Shown here piece after piece: positions 8,487 to 17,742 of a DNA stretch of 64,000 nt. The position numbers and the translations under genes were made by a program. Where the stretch lies: assembly GCA_023392535.1 (NCBI GenBank), contig JAEVYY010000002.1:62001-126000 (forward strand). Direction: 5' to 3'. How positions within the stretch are numbered: the first letter of the stretch is position 1; each line of letters opens with the position of its first letter. This DNA comes from Bacillota bacterium. GTDB lineage: Bacteria; Bacillota; Clostridia; Lachnospirales; Lachnospiraceae. Under the pieces are notes generated by a model. It worked only from the letters and a program-made list of their open reading frames with translations. It was not told the DNA's origin and did not search any database.

Positions 8487-10856
8487 TTACCTTTGTTCTT
8501 TATGGATAATTTTTTGAACCATACCTTCGTAGGAAATATGATCTGCCTGCACAAAATTGGTAATCCCTGATTCTATGATCGCTGCACTGCATTTTGGCCC
8601 AATGCTGACTATGGCACCATCATTTTTCCAATTTACCGGGAGTTTTCCCTGGAGGGCTTTCATCACTCTATATACAGAAGATGCGCAAGTAAAAAACACT
8701 CCATCACAGGTGCTCACAAATTCCTCTGGAATCTCCACCTTCTCTGGTGGAAGGTTTCTATACATTGGTATCTCTTCCAATGTACAGAATTCCGATACTC
8801 TTTTTTTCAGATTATTATCGATACTTTCTGCTTTGGGATACCAGACCACATCTGATTTTCTTACCTCCTTCATCAACATGTCTGCTAATGCTTCGCTATG
8901 ATATTCCAAAGGAATCTTATCTGCCTTTATTCCATAATGTAATAGACTCTCTTGTGTTTTTTGACCAATCACAGCAAATTTAATTCCAAAAAGATTTCTA
9001 CTGTCCAGTCCCGATCGATAGAGATTCAAGAAAAAAGCATCTATGGCATTTTTACTCGTAAATACTATCCAACTGACTCTTTTCATAGCCTCAACGCTTA
9101 ATTCACAGTCAATCGTTTCTATTTGGCCTACCGTTATTTCTTTTACAGAAGCACCTTCTTTTCTTAGCCTTTTTGCTAATTCAGATATTTCTATACCAAT
9201 TTTAGGAACCAAATATTTTTTCCCGGATAACGGTGCAGTTTCTTCAAATCCAAGACGTCCTCTGAGTTTGACCACATCACCAATCACAATTAGGGCTGGG
9301 GATACCAGATTCGCTTTCTTTGATTCCCTTGAAAGATATTGCAATTCTGTCTGGCACACTCTCTGTTCCGGTGTTGTCGCGCAGGAGATGACTGCAGCCC
9401 CTGTTGTAGGGTCTTTGCCAGCTTCCATCATACATTTTGTAATATTTTCTATTTCATTCAGCCCCATCATAAATACACAGGTATCCTTACTGCTTGCCAT
9501 TGCCTTGAAATCGATAGCAGCTAACTTATCATCCTTATCATGTGCTGTCACTACGTGAAAGCCTCCCGCTACCCCTCTTTGTGTAATGGGTATTCCTGCA
9601 TAGGCAAGACCAGCAATCGCAGAACTGATTCCTGGTACGACTTCAAAAGGGACTCCGCTCTCAAATAATGCTATAGCCTCTTCTCCGCCTCGTCCAAATA
9701 CAAATACGTCTCCCCCCTTTAATCGTACTACCTTTTTATATTGCATCGCTTTTGTCACTAATAGCGCATTAATCTGCTCCTGCTTCATCGTGTGATGATG
9801 ATTGGCCTTTCCTACATAAATCTGCTCACACGCTTCTTTGGCATAGGAAAGCAATTCCGGCGATGACAGTCTATCATAAATAATACAATCTGCTTCACGA
9901 ATTAGATCCCGTCCTTTGACTGTAATCAAATCTTCATCTCCTGGGCCGCCGCCTACCAGGTACACTGTTCCAGCTATTTTCTTCCTTACTTCACGAGCCG
10001 CACCTTTGGCAAGCATAATCGGATCATCCCCATTTACGCTGACAGATACCATGTTTTCCCCGGATTCATTTCCATAAACTACATCCAAACGATGCCCCTG
10101 TTTTTCAGAACGTCTGCAGAAGGCTCCAATCGGCATATGGCAATCGGCTCCTATCTCGCTCAAAAAAGTGCGCTCTGCAATTGCCATATTTTCTGTCTCT
10201 TCATCCGCAAAGACATCCAACATCTGAATCAATTCTTTGTTACTTGCCTTTACTTCCAATCCAAGAATTCCCTGTGTAGGAGAAGGAATCATTTCCTCTG
10301 GTTCTAAATAACTCGTAATTCGTTCTTTCATTCCAAGACGATGCATTCCTGCCGCTGCCAAAACGATCCCATCTAATTTTTGTTCCTCCATCTTATGCAG
10401 GCGCGTATCTACATTTCCCCGGATATTGACTATCTGTAAATCCGGTCTGATTTTTAACAATTGGAATGCTCTCCTCTTACTGCCAGTACCTATTACAGCT
10501 CCCTCTTCTAATTCCGCCAAAGATTTTTTCTCTCTTAATATCAGGACATCCCTGGGATCTTCCCGAATCCACGCTTTTGTCAATACAAGGCCTTCTACTA
10601 ATACGGCCGGCAGATCTTTCATACTATGAACACCGATCTGTATTTCTTCTTTTATGATCTTGTCTTCTATCTCACGTACAAAAACGCCATTGGAGCCAAT
10701 TTTATCAAGTGGTCTGTCTTGTATCCGATCGCCTTTTGTATGTATGATTTCTAAAATAAACTGATGTTCCTTAAATCTGTCGGCAAGAATATTCCTTACA
10801 TATTCTGACTGAATCATAGCTAGTCTAGATCCTCTTGTTCCTATTTTAATCTTCAA
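8487..10856 (-). CDS. hemC-cobA-hemD: HemC-CobA-HemD triple fusion: porphobilinogen to uroporphyrinogen III and precorrin-2
   Basis: One 789-residue polypeptide joins three enzymes. Residues 1 to about 295 are hydroxymethylbilane synthase (start MKIKIGTRGSRLAMIQ; the dipyrromethane cofactor Cys at about 239 in GADCHMPIG). Residues about 297-540 are uroporphyrinogen III C-methyltransferase (VYLVGGGPGDEDL, VRLKGGDVFVFGRGGEE). Residues from about 543 are uroporphyrinogen III synthase (KKYLVPKIGIEI, TSKNAIDAFF). It polymerises four porphobilinogens, closes the ring and methylates it to precorrin-2. CobA-HemD fusions are common in Clostridia; the added HemC is less so. The start is TTG with GGGGGAA 4 bases upstream. 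It lies 36 bases after hemA in the same operon. The fusion should channel the unstable linear tetrapyrrole towards siroheme. Confidence 0.93.
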   Translation of the reverse strand: MKIKIGTRGSRLAMIQSEYVRNILADRFKEHQFILEIIHTKGDRIQDRPLDKIGSNGVFVREIEDKIIKEEIQIGVHSMKDLPAVLVEGLVLTKAWIREDPRDVLILREKKSLAELEEGAVIGTGSKRRAFQLLKIRPDLQIVNIRGNVDTRLHKMEEQKLDGIVLAAAGMHRLGMKERITSYLEPEEMIPSPTQGILGLEVKASNKELIQMLDVFADEETENMAIAERTFLSEIGADCHMPIGAFCRRSEKQGHRLDVVYGNESGENMVSVSVNGDDPIMLAKGAAREVRKKIAGTVYLVGGGPGDEDLITVKGRDLIREADCIIYDRLSSPELLSYAKEACEQIYVGKANHHHTMKQEQINALLVTKAMQYKKVVRLKGGDVFVFGRGGEEAIALFESGVPFEVVPGISSAIAGLAYAGIPITQRGVAGGFHVVTAHDKDDKLAAIDFKAMASSKDTCVFMMGLNEIENITKCMMEAGKDPTTGAAVISCATTPEQRVCQTELQYLSRESKKANLVSPALIVIGDVVKLRGRLGFEETAPLSGKKYLVPKIGIEISELAKRLRKEGASVKEITVGQIETIDCELSVEAMKRVSWIVFTSKNAIDAFFLNLYRSGLDSRNLFGIKFAVIGQKTQESLLHYGIKADKIPLEYHSEALADMLMKEVRKSDVVWYPKAESIDNNLKKRVSEFCTLEEIPMYRNLPPEKVEIPEEFVSTCDGVFFTCASSVYRVMKALQGKLPVNWKNDGAIVSIGPKCSAAIIESGITNFVQADHISYEGMVQKIIHKEQR

Positions 10857-10892
10857 ACTGTTCCCCCTTTTCCTTAGCTTACCTATACTCTG

Positions 10893-12137
10893 TTATATTT
10901 GAAATAATCTACCTACCAATTCTTTATAGTGATCCTGTTTTTCTTTAGTATCAAGCTGCTTCAATTCGTGTATCGGTTCTTTCATCAGGCGTTGCATAGA
11001 AGCATGTAACGTTTTTCTTAAAATTGTCTTTTCCCTTTCGCTAAGTTCCAGCTTCCGATTCAGATAGCCAAAACTGTCATCTACGATTTCACTACACTTT
11101 TGTTGAAGAGATTCTATGGTTTCATCCATTCTGCTAATCAGAAACCATTTCTTCGTTTCTTCCAGATCCTGCAAAATAAAATCCTGACATTTCTTTGCTA
11201 TTTCTTCTTTTTCTTTTTTATTTTCCTCTGAAATACGTCGAAGGGTATCTAAATTGATCAGATGGCATCTGTCATCAAACATAAAAGACGTGTCAATATC
11301 GCGTGGTGTAGCAAGATCTAAGAGAAACAGTTCTTTTTTGATCGTAGTCTCGCTTCTCTTCAGAACGGTATGAGGAGATGCCGTCGCAGAAATTACTACA
11401 TCACATTCTTCCAACACCTCATACCTCACATCATAATCCACTATTTGTATTTCAGAAAATTCCTTCTGTAATCTCCTGGCATGAGCTACTGTCCGGCTAC
11501 ACAAAAACACCTGTGAAGCACCATATTCATAAAGGTATCGTAACGCCAAGACAGACATCTTGCCACTTCCTATTACCAGTACTTTTTTACCTGACAATCC
11601 GGCGGTTTCTTCCAGATATTTTATTCCGATATAACTTACAGATAATGGTATTTCACTGATTTTAAACTGCGCTTTGATTCTTTTTGCACAACTGATGGCA
11701 TCTCTCACTAATTTATCCATTTCTTTTTTTGCGTATCCCATCGTTCGGGAAAAATCGAGGGCATCCTTGACTTGTCCTAATATCTGGTCTTCTCCCAAAA
11801 CTTGTGATTCTAGACCTGCCGTTACTCTAAAAAGATATTCCATCGCCTTTTCTTTTTTGTACATAATCATATATTTTTCCACATTGACACTTGGAAAAAA
11901 AGATACATATGCTTTGCGGACAGATTCCCACTGCTCATAGTCATCGTAAAAAAAATACACCTCACTGCGATTACAGGTAGATAATATCATGCATTGGTCT
12001 ACTCCAAATTCTTCTATTTTCTCCAAAAAATCTATTTTTCTGCTATCTGTGAATGAGGTTTTATCACGGACATCAAGTCCTGTATTTTTATAATTTAATC
12101 CAATAAAACAAAATTGCATTTCCTTCACCATTTTCAT
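10893..12137 (-). CDS. hemA: Glutamyl-tRNA reductase
   Basis: This enzyme reduces glutamyl-tRNA(Glu) with NADPH to glutamate-1-semialdehyde, the first committed step of the C5 tetrapyrrole pathway. The 414-residue protein has the N-terminal catalytic domain with nucleophile Cys at about 55 in ILSTCNRSEVY. An NADPH-binding Rossmann domain follows (KKVLVIGSGKMSVLALRYL), then a C-terminal helical dimerisation domain (LSEREKTILRKTLHASMQRL). Length is typical. It sits between hemL and the hemC fusion, with 13- and 36-base gaps. The ribosome binding site is weak, so a downstream ATG a few codons in (MQFCFIGLNY) could be the true start. Confidence 0.94.
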   Translation of the reverse strand: MKMVKEMQFCFIGLNYKNTGLDVRDKTSFTDSRKIDFLEKIEEFGVDQCMILSTCNRSEVYFFYDDYEQWESVRKAYVSFFPSVNVEKYMIMYKKEKAMEYLFRVTAGLESQVLGEDQILGQVKDALDFSRTMGYAKKEMDKLVRDAISCAKRIKAQFKISEIPLSVSYIGIKYLEETAGLSGKKVLVIGSGKMSVLALRYLYEYGASQVFLCSRTVAHARRLQKEFSEIQIVDYDVRYEVLEECDVVISATASPHTVLKRSETTIKKELFLLDLATPRDIDTSFMFDDRCHLINLDTLRRISEENKKEKEEIAKKCQDFILQDLEETKKWFLISRMDETIESLQQKCSEIVDDSFGYLNRKLELSEREKTILRKTLHASMQRLMKEPIHELKQLDTKEKQDHYKELVGRLFQI

Positions 12138-12150
12138 ATATTTGATGTAT

Positions 12151-13428
12151 TTACTGTTCTGTCCTGAAGTATTCCTTTATTGTATTACAGGTGATACTAA
12201 TATCTTCCTCTGTATGAGCATCCGAAATAAACATTGCTTCAAACTGCGATGGTGCCGTATAAATACCATGTTCAAGCAGATAGCCAAAATAATCTGCATA
12301 TGCTTTGGTATCAGTTGCTAACGCACTATCATAGTCAACAACTGGCTTGTCTGTGAAAAAAACGCTTAGCAGGGAACCTATTCTGTTAACTACTGCTTTT
12401 CCATTTGCGTTCTTCTTCACCGTCTCTTCTATCCTCTTTGCTTTGTTTCGTAGTCCCTCATAGATACTTTCATTTTCCTGTAATATTTTTAACGTTTCTA
12501 TCCCTGCCGTTGTGGCAATCGGATTACCGGACAAGGTACCTGCCTGGTAGACTGCTCCAAGAGGAGAAACCATCTCCATGATATCTTTTCTTCCACCATA
12601 AGCCCCAATTGGCATTCCGCCCCCGATGATCTTCCCAAGTGTTGTAAGATCTGGAGTGACCTTAAAATAGTCCTGTGCTCCCCCCAGCCCAAGACGGAAT
12701 CCAGTAATGACCTCATCAAAAATAAGTAACGCTCCATTTTTTTTGGTAATCTCTCTTAAAAATTCAAGAAATCCCGATTTCGGTTGAACGACTCCCATAT
12801 TTGCAGCCACAGGCTCTACAATCACTGCCGCAATTTCTTCTTTGTTGTTCTCGAATAACTCTTGGACGGATCTACTGTCATTATAGGATGCAACCAAGGT
12901 ATTTTTTGTAAGATCCGCTGGAACACCAGCACTATCTGGTATAGATGTGGTAAGAGCAGCGGAACCCGCTTTTACCAGCAGACCATCAGAATGTCCATGA
13001 TAACAGCCCTTGAATTTTATAATCTTGTTTCTACCTGTAAACCCTCTTGCAACACGTATCGCACTCATAACAGCCTCAGTACCGGAACTAACAAGACGGC
13101 TCATCTCCATCGATGGCATGATATCAGCTAATAATCCAGCTAAAATTACTTCTTTTTCCGTGGGTGCACCGTAGGTCAAGCCGTAATCGCACGCCTCTTT
13201 TACTTTCTCTATCACTCTCGGATGTGCATGCCCTAAAATTCCCGGACCCCACGAACAGACATAATCAATATACTGCTTTCCATCTACATCTACGATCTTA
13301 TCTCCCTTCGCAGAGTGGATAAAAAGAGGGGTTCCGCCGACGGCGCCAAATGCTCTGACCGGACTGTTCACTCCGCCCGGTATTCTTTTTTTTGCCTGTT
13401 CAAACAACTGTTTGGAACGTTCCTTCAT
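12151..13428 (-). CDS. hemL: Glutamate-1-semialdehyde 2,1-aminomutase
   Basis: A PLP-dependent cytoplasmic enzyme that moves the amino group of glutamate-1-semialdehyde to give 5-aminolevulinate. The 425 residues match the family length. Family motifs include PGGVNSPVRAF near the N-terminus, GCYHGHSDG around 145, FDEVITGFRLG, and the PLP Schiff-base Lys at about 266 in TLGKIIGGGMPIGAYGG. The substrate is delivered by HemA, whose gene lies 13 bases downstream; hemB is 16 bases upstream, so all are in one transcript. Nothing unusual is seen. Confidence 0.96.
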   Translation of the reverse strand: MKERSKQLFEQAKKRIPGGVNSPVRAFGAVGGTPLFIHSAKGDKIVDVDGKQYIDYVCSWGPGILGHAHPRVIEKVKEACDYGLTYGAPTEKEVILAGLLADIMPSMEMSRLVSSGTEAVMSAIRVARGFTGRNKIIKFKGCYHGHSDGLLVKAGSAALTTSIPDSAGVPADLTKNTLVASYNDSRSVQELFENNKEEIAAVIVEPVAANMGVVQPKSGFLEFLREITKKNGALLIFDEVITGFRLGLGGAQDYFKVTPDLTTLGKIIGGGMPIGAYGGRKDIMEMVSPLGAVYQAGTLSGNPIATTAGIETLKILQENESIYEGLRNKAKRIEETVKKNANGKAVVNRIGSLLSVFFTDKPVVDYDSALATDTKAYADYFGYLLEHGIYTAPSQFEAMFISDAHTEEDISITCNTIKEYFRTEQ

Positions 13429-13444
13429 AACGATCTTCCTCCTG

Positions 13445-14410
13445 CTATTCTTCTCTGATCCAATCTGCTACCTCCAATGCATGGTATGTAATAATCATCC
13501 TTGCACCAGCTCTTTTAAAACCGATCATATTTTCCATCACTATTTTTTTCTCATCGATCCAGCCTTCCTTTGCGGCCGCCTTTACCATGGCATATTCACC
13601 ACTCACATTATAAGCAACAATCGGTATATTAAAATGATTTGCTGTTTCGCGGATAATGTCCATATAAGCCATAGCAGGTTTTGCTATGATAAAGTCAGCC
13701 CCTTCCAGAATATCTTCCTCAACTTCACGCAATGCTTCTTTTCCATTCGCAGGATCCATCTGATAGGTTTTTCTGTCCCCAAATCCCGGTGCGGAATGAG
13801 CTGCATCCCGGAACGGAGAATAATATCCGGAAGCAAATTTAGCACTATAGGACATAATCGGTGTATCCAGAAAACCATTCTCATCCAGAGCATTTCGAAT
13901 AGCGCTTACCCTTTTATCCATCATATCACTTGGTGCCACCATATCTGCACCTGCTCTTGCATAGCTTACAGCTGTTTTGGCAAGAAGCGGCAATGTCTCA
14001 TCATTCAGAATCTTTCCGTTCCTGACTAGTCCGCAGTGACCATGTGATGTGTATTCACATAAACACACATCCGCTATCACCAAAAGTTCCGGATATTCCT
14101 TTTTTATATAGCGAATGGCTCGCTGAGTAACCCCTTCCTCATCATAGGCCCCACTTCCCACTTCATCTTTATGAGAAGGAATTCCGAATAAAAGAACAGC
14201 TCTTATCCCTTTCTTTTCGATCTTATCCAATTCTTCTAAAAGTCTGTCTAGCGAATACTGGTATATTCCCAGCATAGAATCAATTGCTTGGCAGATATTT
14301 TCTCCTTCTATAATAAAAAGAGGATAGATCAATTCCTCCACTCTAATTGTATTTTCACGTACCATACTACGAATTGTTTCACTGGAACGTAAACGTCTCA
14401 TTCTGTCCAT
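13445..14410 (-). CDS. hemB: Porphobilinogen synthase (5-aminolevulinate dehydratase)
   Basis: It condenses two 5-aminolevulinate molecules to porphobilinogen. The 321-residue protein carries both Schiff-base lysines: Lys about 191 in SYSAKFASGYYSPFRDA and Lys about 244 in IIAKPAMAYMDI. It also has the cysteine-rich metal site DVCLCEYTSHGHCG, pointing to a zinc-type enzyme. The ATG at 14410 has GGAGA 8 bases upstream. It is the second gene of the hem operon, 14 bases after the precorrin-2 dehydrogenase. Confidence 0.96.
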   Translation of the reverse strand: MDRMRRLRSSETIRSMVRENTIRVEELIYPLFIIEGENICQAIDSMLGIYQYSLDRLLEELDKIEKKGIRAVLLFGIPSHKDEVGSGAYDEEGVTQRAIRYIKKEYPELLVIADVCLCEYTSHGHCGLVRNGKILNDETLPLLAKTAVSYARAGADMVAPSDMMDKRVSAIRNALDENGFLDTPIMSYSAKFASGYYSPFRDAAHSAPGFGDRKTYQMDPANGKEALREVEEDILEGADFIIAKPAMAYMDIIRETANHFNIPIVAYNVSGEYAMVKAAAKEGWIDEKKIVMENMIGFKRAGARMIITYHALEVADWIREE

Positions 14411-14424
14411 TATGTAATTCTCCT

Positions 14425-15036
14425 CTATTTTTTGTACTTTTTAATAATTTCTTCCGTCTCATTTTCATCGGGCAGACTCTTTTTTTTAAGCCCTAACTGC
14501 AACAAATCCTGATATATCTTTTTGCGCCTCTCTTCTATGATAATTTCCTCTTTTACTCTTGGCCGCATCGAACCTAAAAATTCTGCAAGCTGTCCCATTT
14601 GTTTCGTTACCACTTTCTGTATTTTGCCTTTTAGATATTGGGTCATCACCGGACCCTTCCCACTGCTGCTGATTCCTATCACAATGCCGCCTTCTTTAAT
14701 ATAAGAAGGAAAAATAAAATCACAATCTGCTATCTGATCAACGCAATTCACCAAGATTTTCCTATCTCTGCAAAATTTTGCAATTCTATGGTTCAACAGG
14801 TTGTCGTCTGTCGCTGCAACTACCAATGCTTTTCCTTTTAAATCTTCTTCACTAAATTCCCTTCTATAACAGATTACACCCAATTTCGTTATTTCTTCTA
14901 TAATATCAGGTGAGACCACCATTATATCAGCTTCAAATTCCAGTAACACTTTTACCTTCTGAAAAGCTATTTTTCCTCCGCCTACGATTAGGCATGGGGT
15001 TTTTTCTAACTGCAGAAACAATGGAAAATATGCCAT
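14425..15036 (-). CDS. Precorrin-2 dehydrogenase (CysG N-terminal/SirC-like)
   Basis: An NAD-dependent enzyme that oxidises precorrin-2 to sirohydrochlorin on the way to siroheme. The 203-residue protein begins MAYFPLFLQLEKTPCLIVGGGKIAFQK, the Rossmann fold start of the CysG-N/Met8p family, and has GKGPVMTQYLKGKI in the expected C-terminal place. The ATG at 15036 is preferred over an in-frame TTG at 15057 because GGAG lies 7 bases before it. It is the first gene of the hem operon. It lacks the separate methyltransferase half of CysG, which is supplied by the HemC-CobA-HemD fusion. Whether it also acts as ferrochelatase, as Met8p does, cannot be told; otherwise a CbiK/SirB-type enzyme must be elsewhere. 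Confidence 0.88.
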   Translation of the reverse strand: MAYFPLFLQLEKTPCLIVGGGKIAFQKVKVLLEFEADIMVVSPDIIEEITKLGVICYRREFSEEDLKGKALVVAATDDNLLNHRIAKFCRDRKILVNCVDQIADCDFIFPSYIKEGGIVIGISSSGKGPVMTQYLKGKIQKVVTKQMGQLAEFLGSMRPRVKEEIIIEERRKKIYQDLLQLGLKKKSLPDENETEEIIKKYKK

Positions 15037-15084
15037 TTTATTCTCTCCTGCTAACAAAATATATTTTAATTATTTTCAAGACTT

Positions 15085-15113
15085 ATGATATTTCATTTCC
15101 GGTATAATTACAA
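15085..15113 (-). promoter_or_regulatory. Likely promoter of the hem operon
   Basis: On the minus strand TTGTAA (15108-15113) and TATCAT (15085-15090) are 17 bases apart, about 50 bases before the first gene of the operon. Match to sigma-A consensus is moderate. The -35 box abuts the stop codon of the upstream transglutaminase-like gene. Confidence 0.4.
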
Positions 15114-15115
15114 GT

Positions 15116-16603
15116 TTATTGTATTGTCACATTATGCGACAACAATAAATAGCCCCCCTGTAATTTTTCTATCTGCATTTTTATATTAATTCTGCCTGCT
15201 CCCAATTGTTCTAATGCCCGGTCTGCATATCCAGTCATATAAGTATCATTCAGATAATCTTCATAAATCTGCGCATAGATAGCATCTGTGCTTACGACAT
15301 TCTGAAATTGATAGCTTCCTGATCCATTTTTCATAACCTGATCATAACAGTCATCATAATAATCCGCCAGACTATTTATGATATCCTCTTTTTTGAATCC
15401 AGTATCTTCCAGGCTTCTCCCTGCTCCTGTCACAGGTTCTTGACTATTAACTGCTTCCAGTTTCTGATAATTGGTTCCATTGCATGCAGGAAGGTAAACG
15501 GATAAGTCCGTTCTCCTATGCGTTTTATTAAAATCAGTATCGGATTTATTAAAGTAGTCGTATGTATTGGGATTGGTATCATCCCATGTCGTGTCCACAT
15601 TGTAATATCCGTCATCCAGTGAAACGATATTCCATGCATGATTTTCACCTGCAAATCCGGTACAGTAATAGCAGGGAATGCCCAACTTCTGCATCATATA
15701 TTGATAGGCTCTCGCATATCCTGCACAAACCGTCTGTCCATCCACTAATGCACTATAGGCACTTTGGTTATTAGGGGCATTCAGATTATAGTCCACCTGG
15801 TTTAACAGAGTATCATGAAGGTATACCTCTTTTTCATAATCAGAGGTAAGATTTGATGCTCCCTGTGATATTTTGCTTGCACAATTTTCAAACGTTTGCT
15901 TATTTTGTTCTAAATTTTCTGCGGTATTATTAAATTGTAGATCGATCTCAATACATTTGCCTGTAGGTAAAAATTTGCACCCATAAGCGGTATCCAGCCA
16001 AAATAGCTCCGGATGGTCTCCAAAAACAGCCGTAAATACATTTTTCAGTTGGTCTAAGGATACATCCTCTATGGGAGCGAAGGTACCATTTAGTGCCATA
16101 GCGTTTGCATAAATTTGTTTGTACAGTGACTGTAATTTGCTATTCAACATACCATAATAAGGATAGAATCTCGTATCAAATTCCAGCCCTTCTCCAGTTT
16201 CTCCATAGCCCAGTTCCGCAGCAAGTTTTTCCCCTTCTGCTTCTCCGATTTCTTTGGAATTTTCTTTTACAGGTTCGTAACCATTTCTGCCTGCAACACT
16301 TTCTGGCAGCGTAAGCTCTGCTTTTTCAGGTACGACATATAGCTCATCTTGTGAAATCGTACTGATGATACCATTCCCTTTTTCCGTGCTTTCTGCTTTA
16401 TAATTTGTATTAGAAGCAGGTGCCACTTTATTCTCGCTTGCTTCTATCGAGGTACTTTGTGTTTCAACATTCTTTTCTTTTAAGTTTAAAAAATCGGATA
16501 AATTATCAGTCAATTCCGGATGAAAGGCCGATAATATAATAAATGCTATCAATAATGCAAGTAATAAAATTATCATATTAAGTATTTTCTTTAGTATTTT
16601 CAT
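15116..16603 (-). CDS. Membrane-anchored transglutaminase-like protein
   Basis: A 495-residue protein with an N-terminal hydrophobic anchor (about 5-30, MIILLLALLIAFIILSAF), a low-complexity linker, and a transglutaminase-core domain in the second half. The likely catalytic Cys is in VDGQTVCAGYARAYQ, the His in GENHAWNIVSL, and the Asp in YNVDTTWDD, which together form the papain-like triad. Such proteins act outside the membrane as proteases or cross-linking enzymes on cell-wall or surface proteins; the substrate is unknown. The anchor has no lipobox Cys, so it is membrane-tethered or released by signal peptidase. It is transcribed in the same direction as the hem operon and ends just before that operon's promoter. 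Confidence 0.82.
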   Translation of the reverse strand: MKILKKILNMIILLLALLIAFIILSAFHPELTDNLSDFLNLKEKNVETQSTSIEASENKVAPASNTNYKAESTEKGNGIISTISQDELYVVPEKAELTLPESVAGRNGYEPVKENSKEIGEAEGEKLAAELGYGETGEGLEFDTRFYPYYGMLNSKLQSLYKQIYANAMALNGTFAPIEDVSLDQLKNVFTAVFGDHPELFWLDTAYGCKFLPTGKCIEIDLQFNNTAENLEQNKQTFENCASKISQGASNLTSDYEKEVYLHDTLLNQVDYNLNAPNNQSAYSALVDGQTVCAGYARAYQYMMQKLGIPCYYCTGFAGENHAWNIVSLDDGYYNVDTTWDDTNPNTYDYFNKSDTDFNKTHRRTDLSVYLPACNGTNYQKLEAVNSQEPVTGAGRSLEDTGFKKEDIINSLADYYDDCYDQVMKNGSGSYQFQNVVSTDAIYAQIYEDYLNDTYMTGYADRALEQLGAGRINIKMQIEKLQGGYLLLSHNVTIQ

Positions 16604-16704
16604 TTCAGCTACGCCTTTCCTCTTTTAACTGCTTACCATCGTTTTATAATTTATAAATATTATCTCTCAAAACGGGATGAATAACAACCACCATTCTATG
16701 AAAT

Positions 16705-16744
16705 AAAAAGGTACCTACCCGAACTTTATCAGGTGGTACCTTTC
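16705..16744 (-). terminator. Minus-strand hairpin terminator beside the palindrome cluster
   Basis: AAAGGTACC and GGTACCTTT form a 9-bp stem with an interior part-paired ACC/GGT. On the minus strand the stem is followed by TTTTTATTT. It would stop transcription coming from the palindromic repeat region before the transglutaminase-like gene. Confidence 0.7.
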
Positions 16745-16792
16745 AGGCTAGCTTATGACCAGCCTATTTCATAAATTTCTTTTTTCACTTAT

Positions 16793-17236
16793 AGGTATGG
16801 AAGATGGATGCACAACATCGTTCACTCGCAGCATGCTTTCGCTTGGATTTCGCCGCAATGGTACGTAAGAACATAAATGACAGGTATGGAAGATGAATGC
16901 ACGACATAGTTCATCGCAGCATGCTTTCGCTTGGATTTCGCCGCAATGGTACGTAAGAACATAAATGACAGGTATGGAAGATGAATGCACGACATCGTTC
17001 ATTCGCAGCACGCTTCCGCTTGGATTCAGCCGCAATGGTACGTAAAGAACATAAATGACAGGTATGGAAGATGAATGCACGACATCGTTCATTCGCAGCA
17101 TGCTTCGCTTGGATTGGGCCGCAATGGTACGTAAAGAACATAAATGACAGGTATGGAAGATGGATGCACAACATCGTTCATTCGCAGCACGCTTCCGCTT
17201 GGATTCAGCCGCAATGGTACGTAAGAACATAAAATA
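16793..17236 (-). repeat. Five tandem copies of an 88-90 bp arm of a long palindromic element
   Basis: Copies start at 16793, 16882, 16970, 17060 and 17149, each starting AGGTATGGAAGATG and ending ACATAAATGAC (the last copy differs at its end). They differ by a few substitutions and 1-2 base indels. Each is homologous to the reverse complement of the long arm of the palindromes at 17541 and 17743 (shared GCTTTCGCTTGGA, CGCCGCA). Apparent open frames across it change with the indels and are not genes. Confidence 0.9.
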
Positions 17237-17237
17237 C

Positions 17238-17296
17238 ATGTTCTAAGTACCAGCGGCTTCATACAGCTACTCATCAAACTATGTCGTGCATCCATT
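17238..17296 (-). repeat. Opposing short arm of the amplified palindrome
   Basis: This stretch is the inverted partner of the fifth tandem copy. AGAACAT (17224-17230) and ATGTTCT (17238-17244) close an apical hairpin, and ATGTCGTGCATCCA pairs with the start of the repeat unit. It matches the short arm at 17541-17598 in reverse orientation. Confidence 0.8.
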
Positions 17297-17353
17297 TTTG
17301 CAAGGTGACTAAATGTACCAATTAAACTATCTAGCTTTGTATCAAGCGTCAAT

Positions 17354-17460
17354 GATGCAGTTTCCTAAAAGAAACTTCGTAAAGTAAGGTTGCATTTGTG
17401 AGTTTTAAGAACTACTATATGTACCACTGTGGCAATCCAAGCAGTAGAGCATGCACTTAA
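17354..17460 (+). repeat. Degenerate copy of the palindromic element
   Basis: GTACCACTGTGGCAATCCAAGC and the following GAGCATGC resemble the long arm of the intact copies, with many changes and deletions. Pairing between the arms is mostly lost. Confidence 0.5.
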
Positions 17461-17540
17461 AATATGTATAATATCCCTTTTATCGTAACCTACATGGTGC
17501 AAATCAACAAACTCAATTTTGCACCTACAAATGCAAAAAA

Positions 17541-17677
17541 ATGGATTCCGCGCATAGTTTGAAGAGCAACTGTACGCAGCCGCTGGTATTTAGAGCATGT
17601 CCTCTATGCTCTTATATACCACTGCGGCGAAGTCCAAGCGAAAGCGCGTTGCGATTGAACTATGTGCGGAATCCCAT
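17541..17677 (+). repeat. Long palindromic element, copy 1
   Basis: A 137-bp imperfect palindrome: the outer arms ATGGATTCCGCGCATAGTT and AACTATGTGCGGAATCCCAT pair, and the apex is AGAGCAT-7 nt-ATGCTCT. The 3' arm is about 14 bases longer, carrying GCTTTCGCTTGGA on its complement. Open frames through it on either strand are by-products of the symmetry. Confidence 0.85.
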
Positions 17678-17742
17678 TTTATCAAATCCTTACATGGTGC
17701 AAATCAACAAACTCAAATTTGCACCTACACATACCAAACAAA

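Noticed and set aside
16793..17236. CRISPR array
   Set aside because: The five units are contiguous 88-90 bp tandem copies without unique spacers, and no cas gene is present.
16769..17352. Overlapping minus-strand open frames rich in VPLRRNPS-type repeats
   Set aside because: They run across the tandem palindrome arms, switch frame at the 1-2 base indels between copies, and have no ribosome binding site. They are by-products of the repeat.
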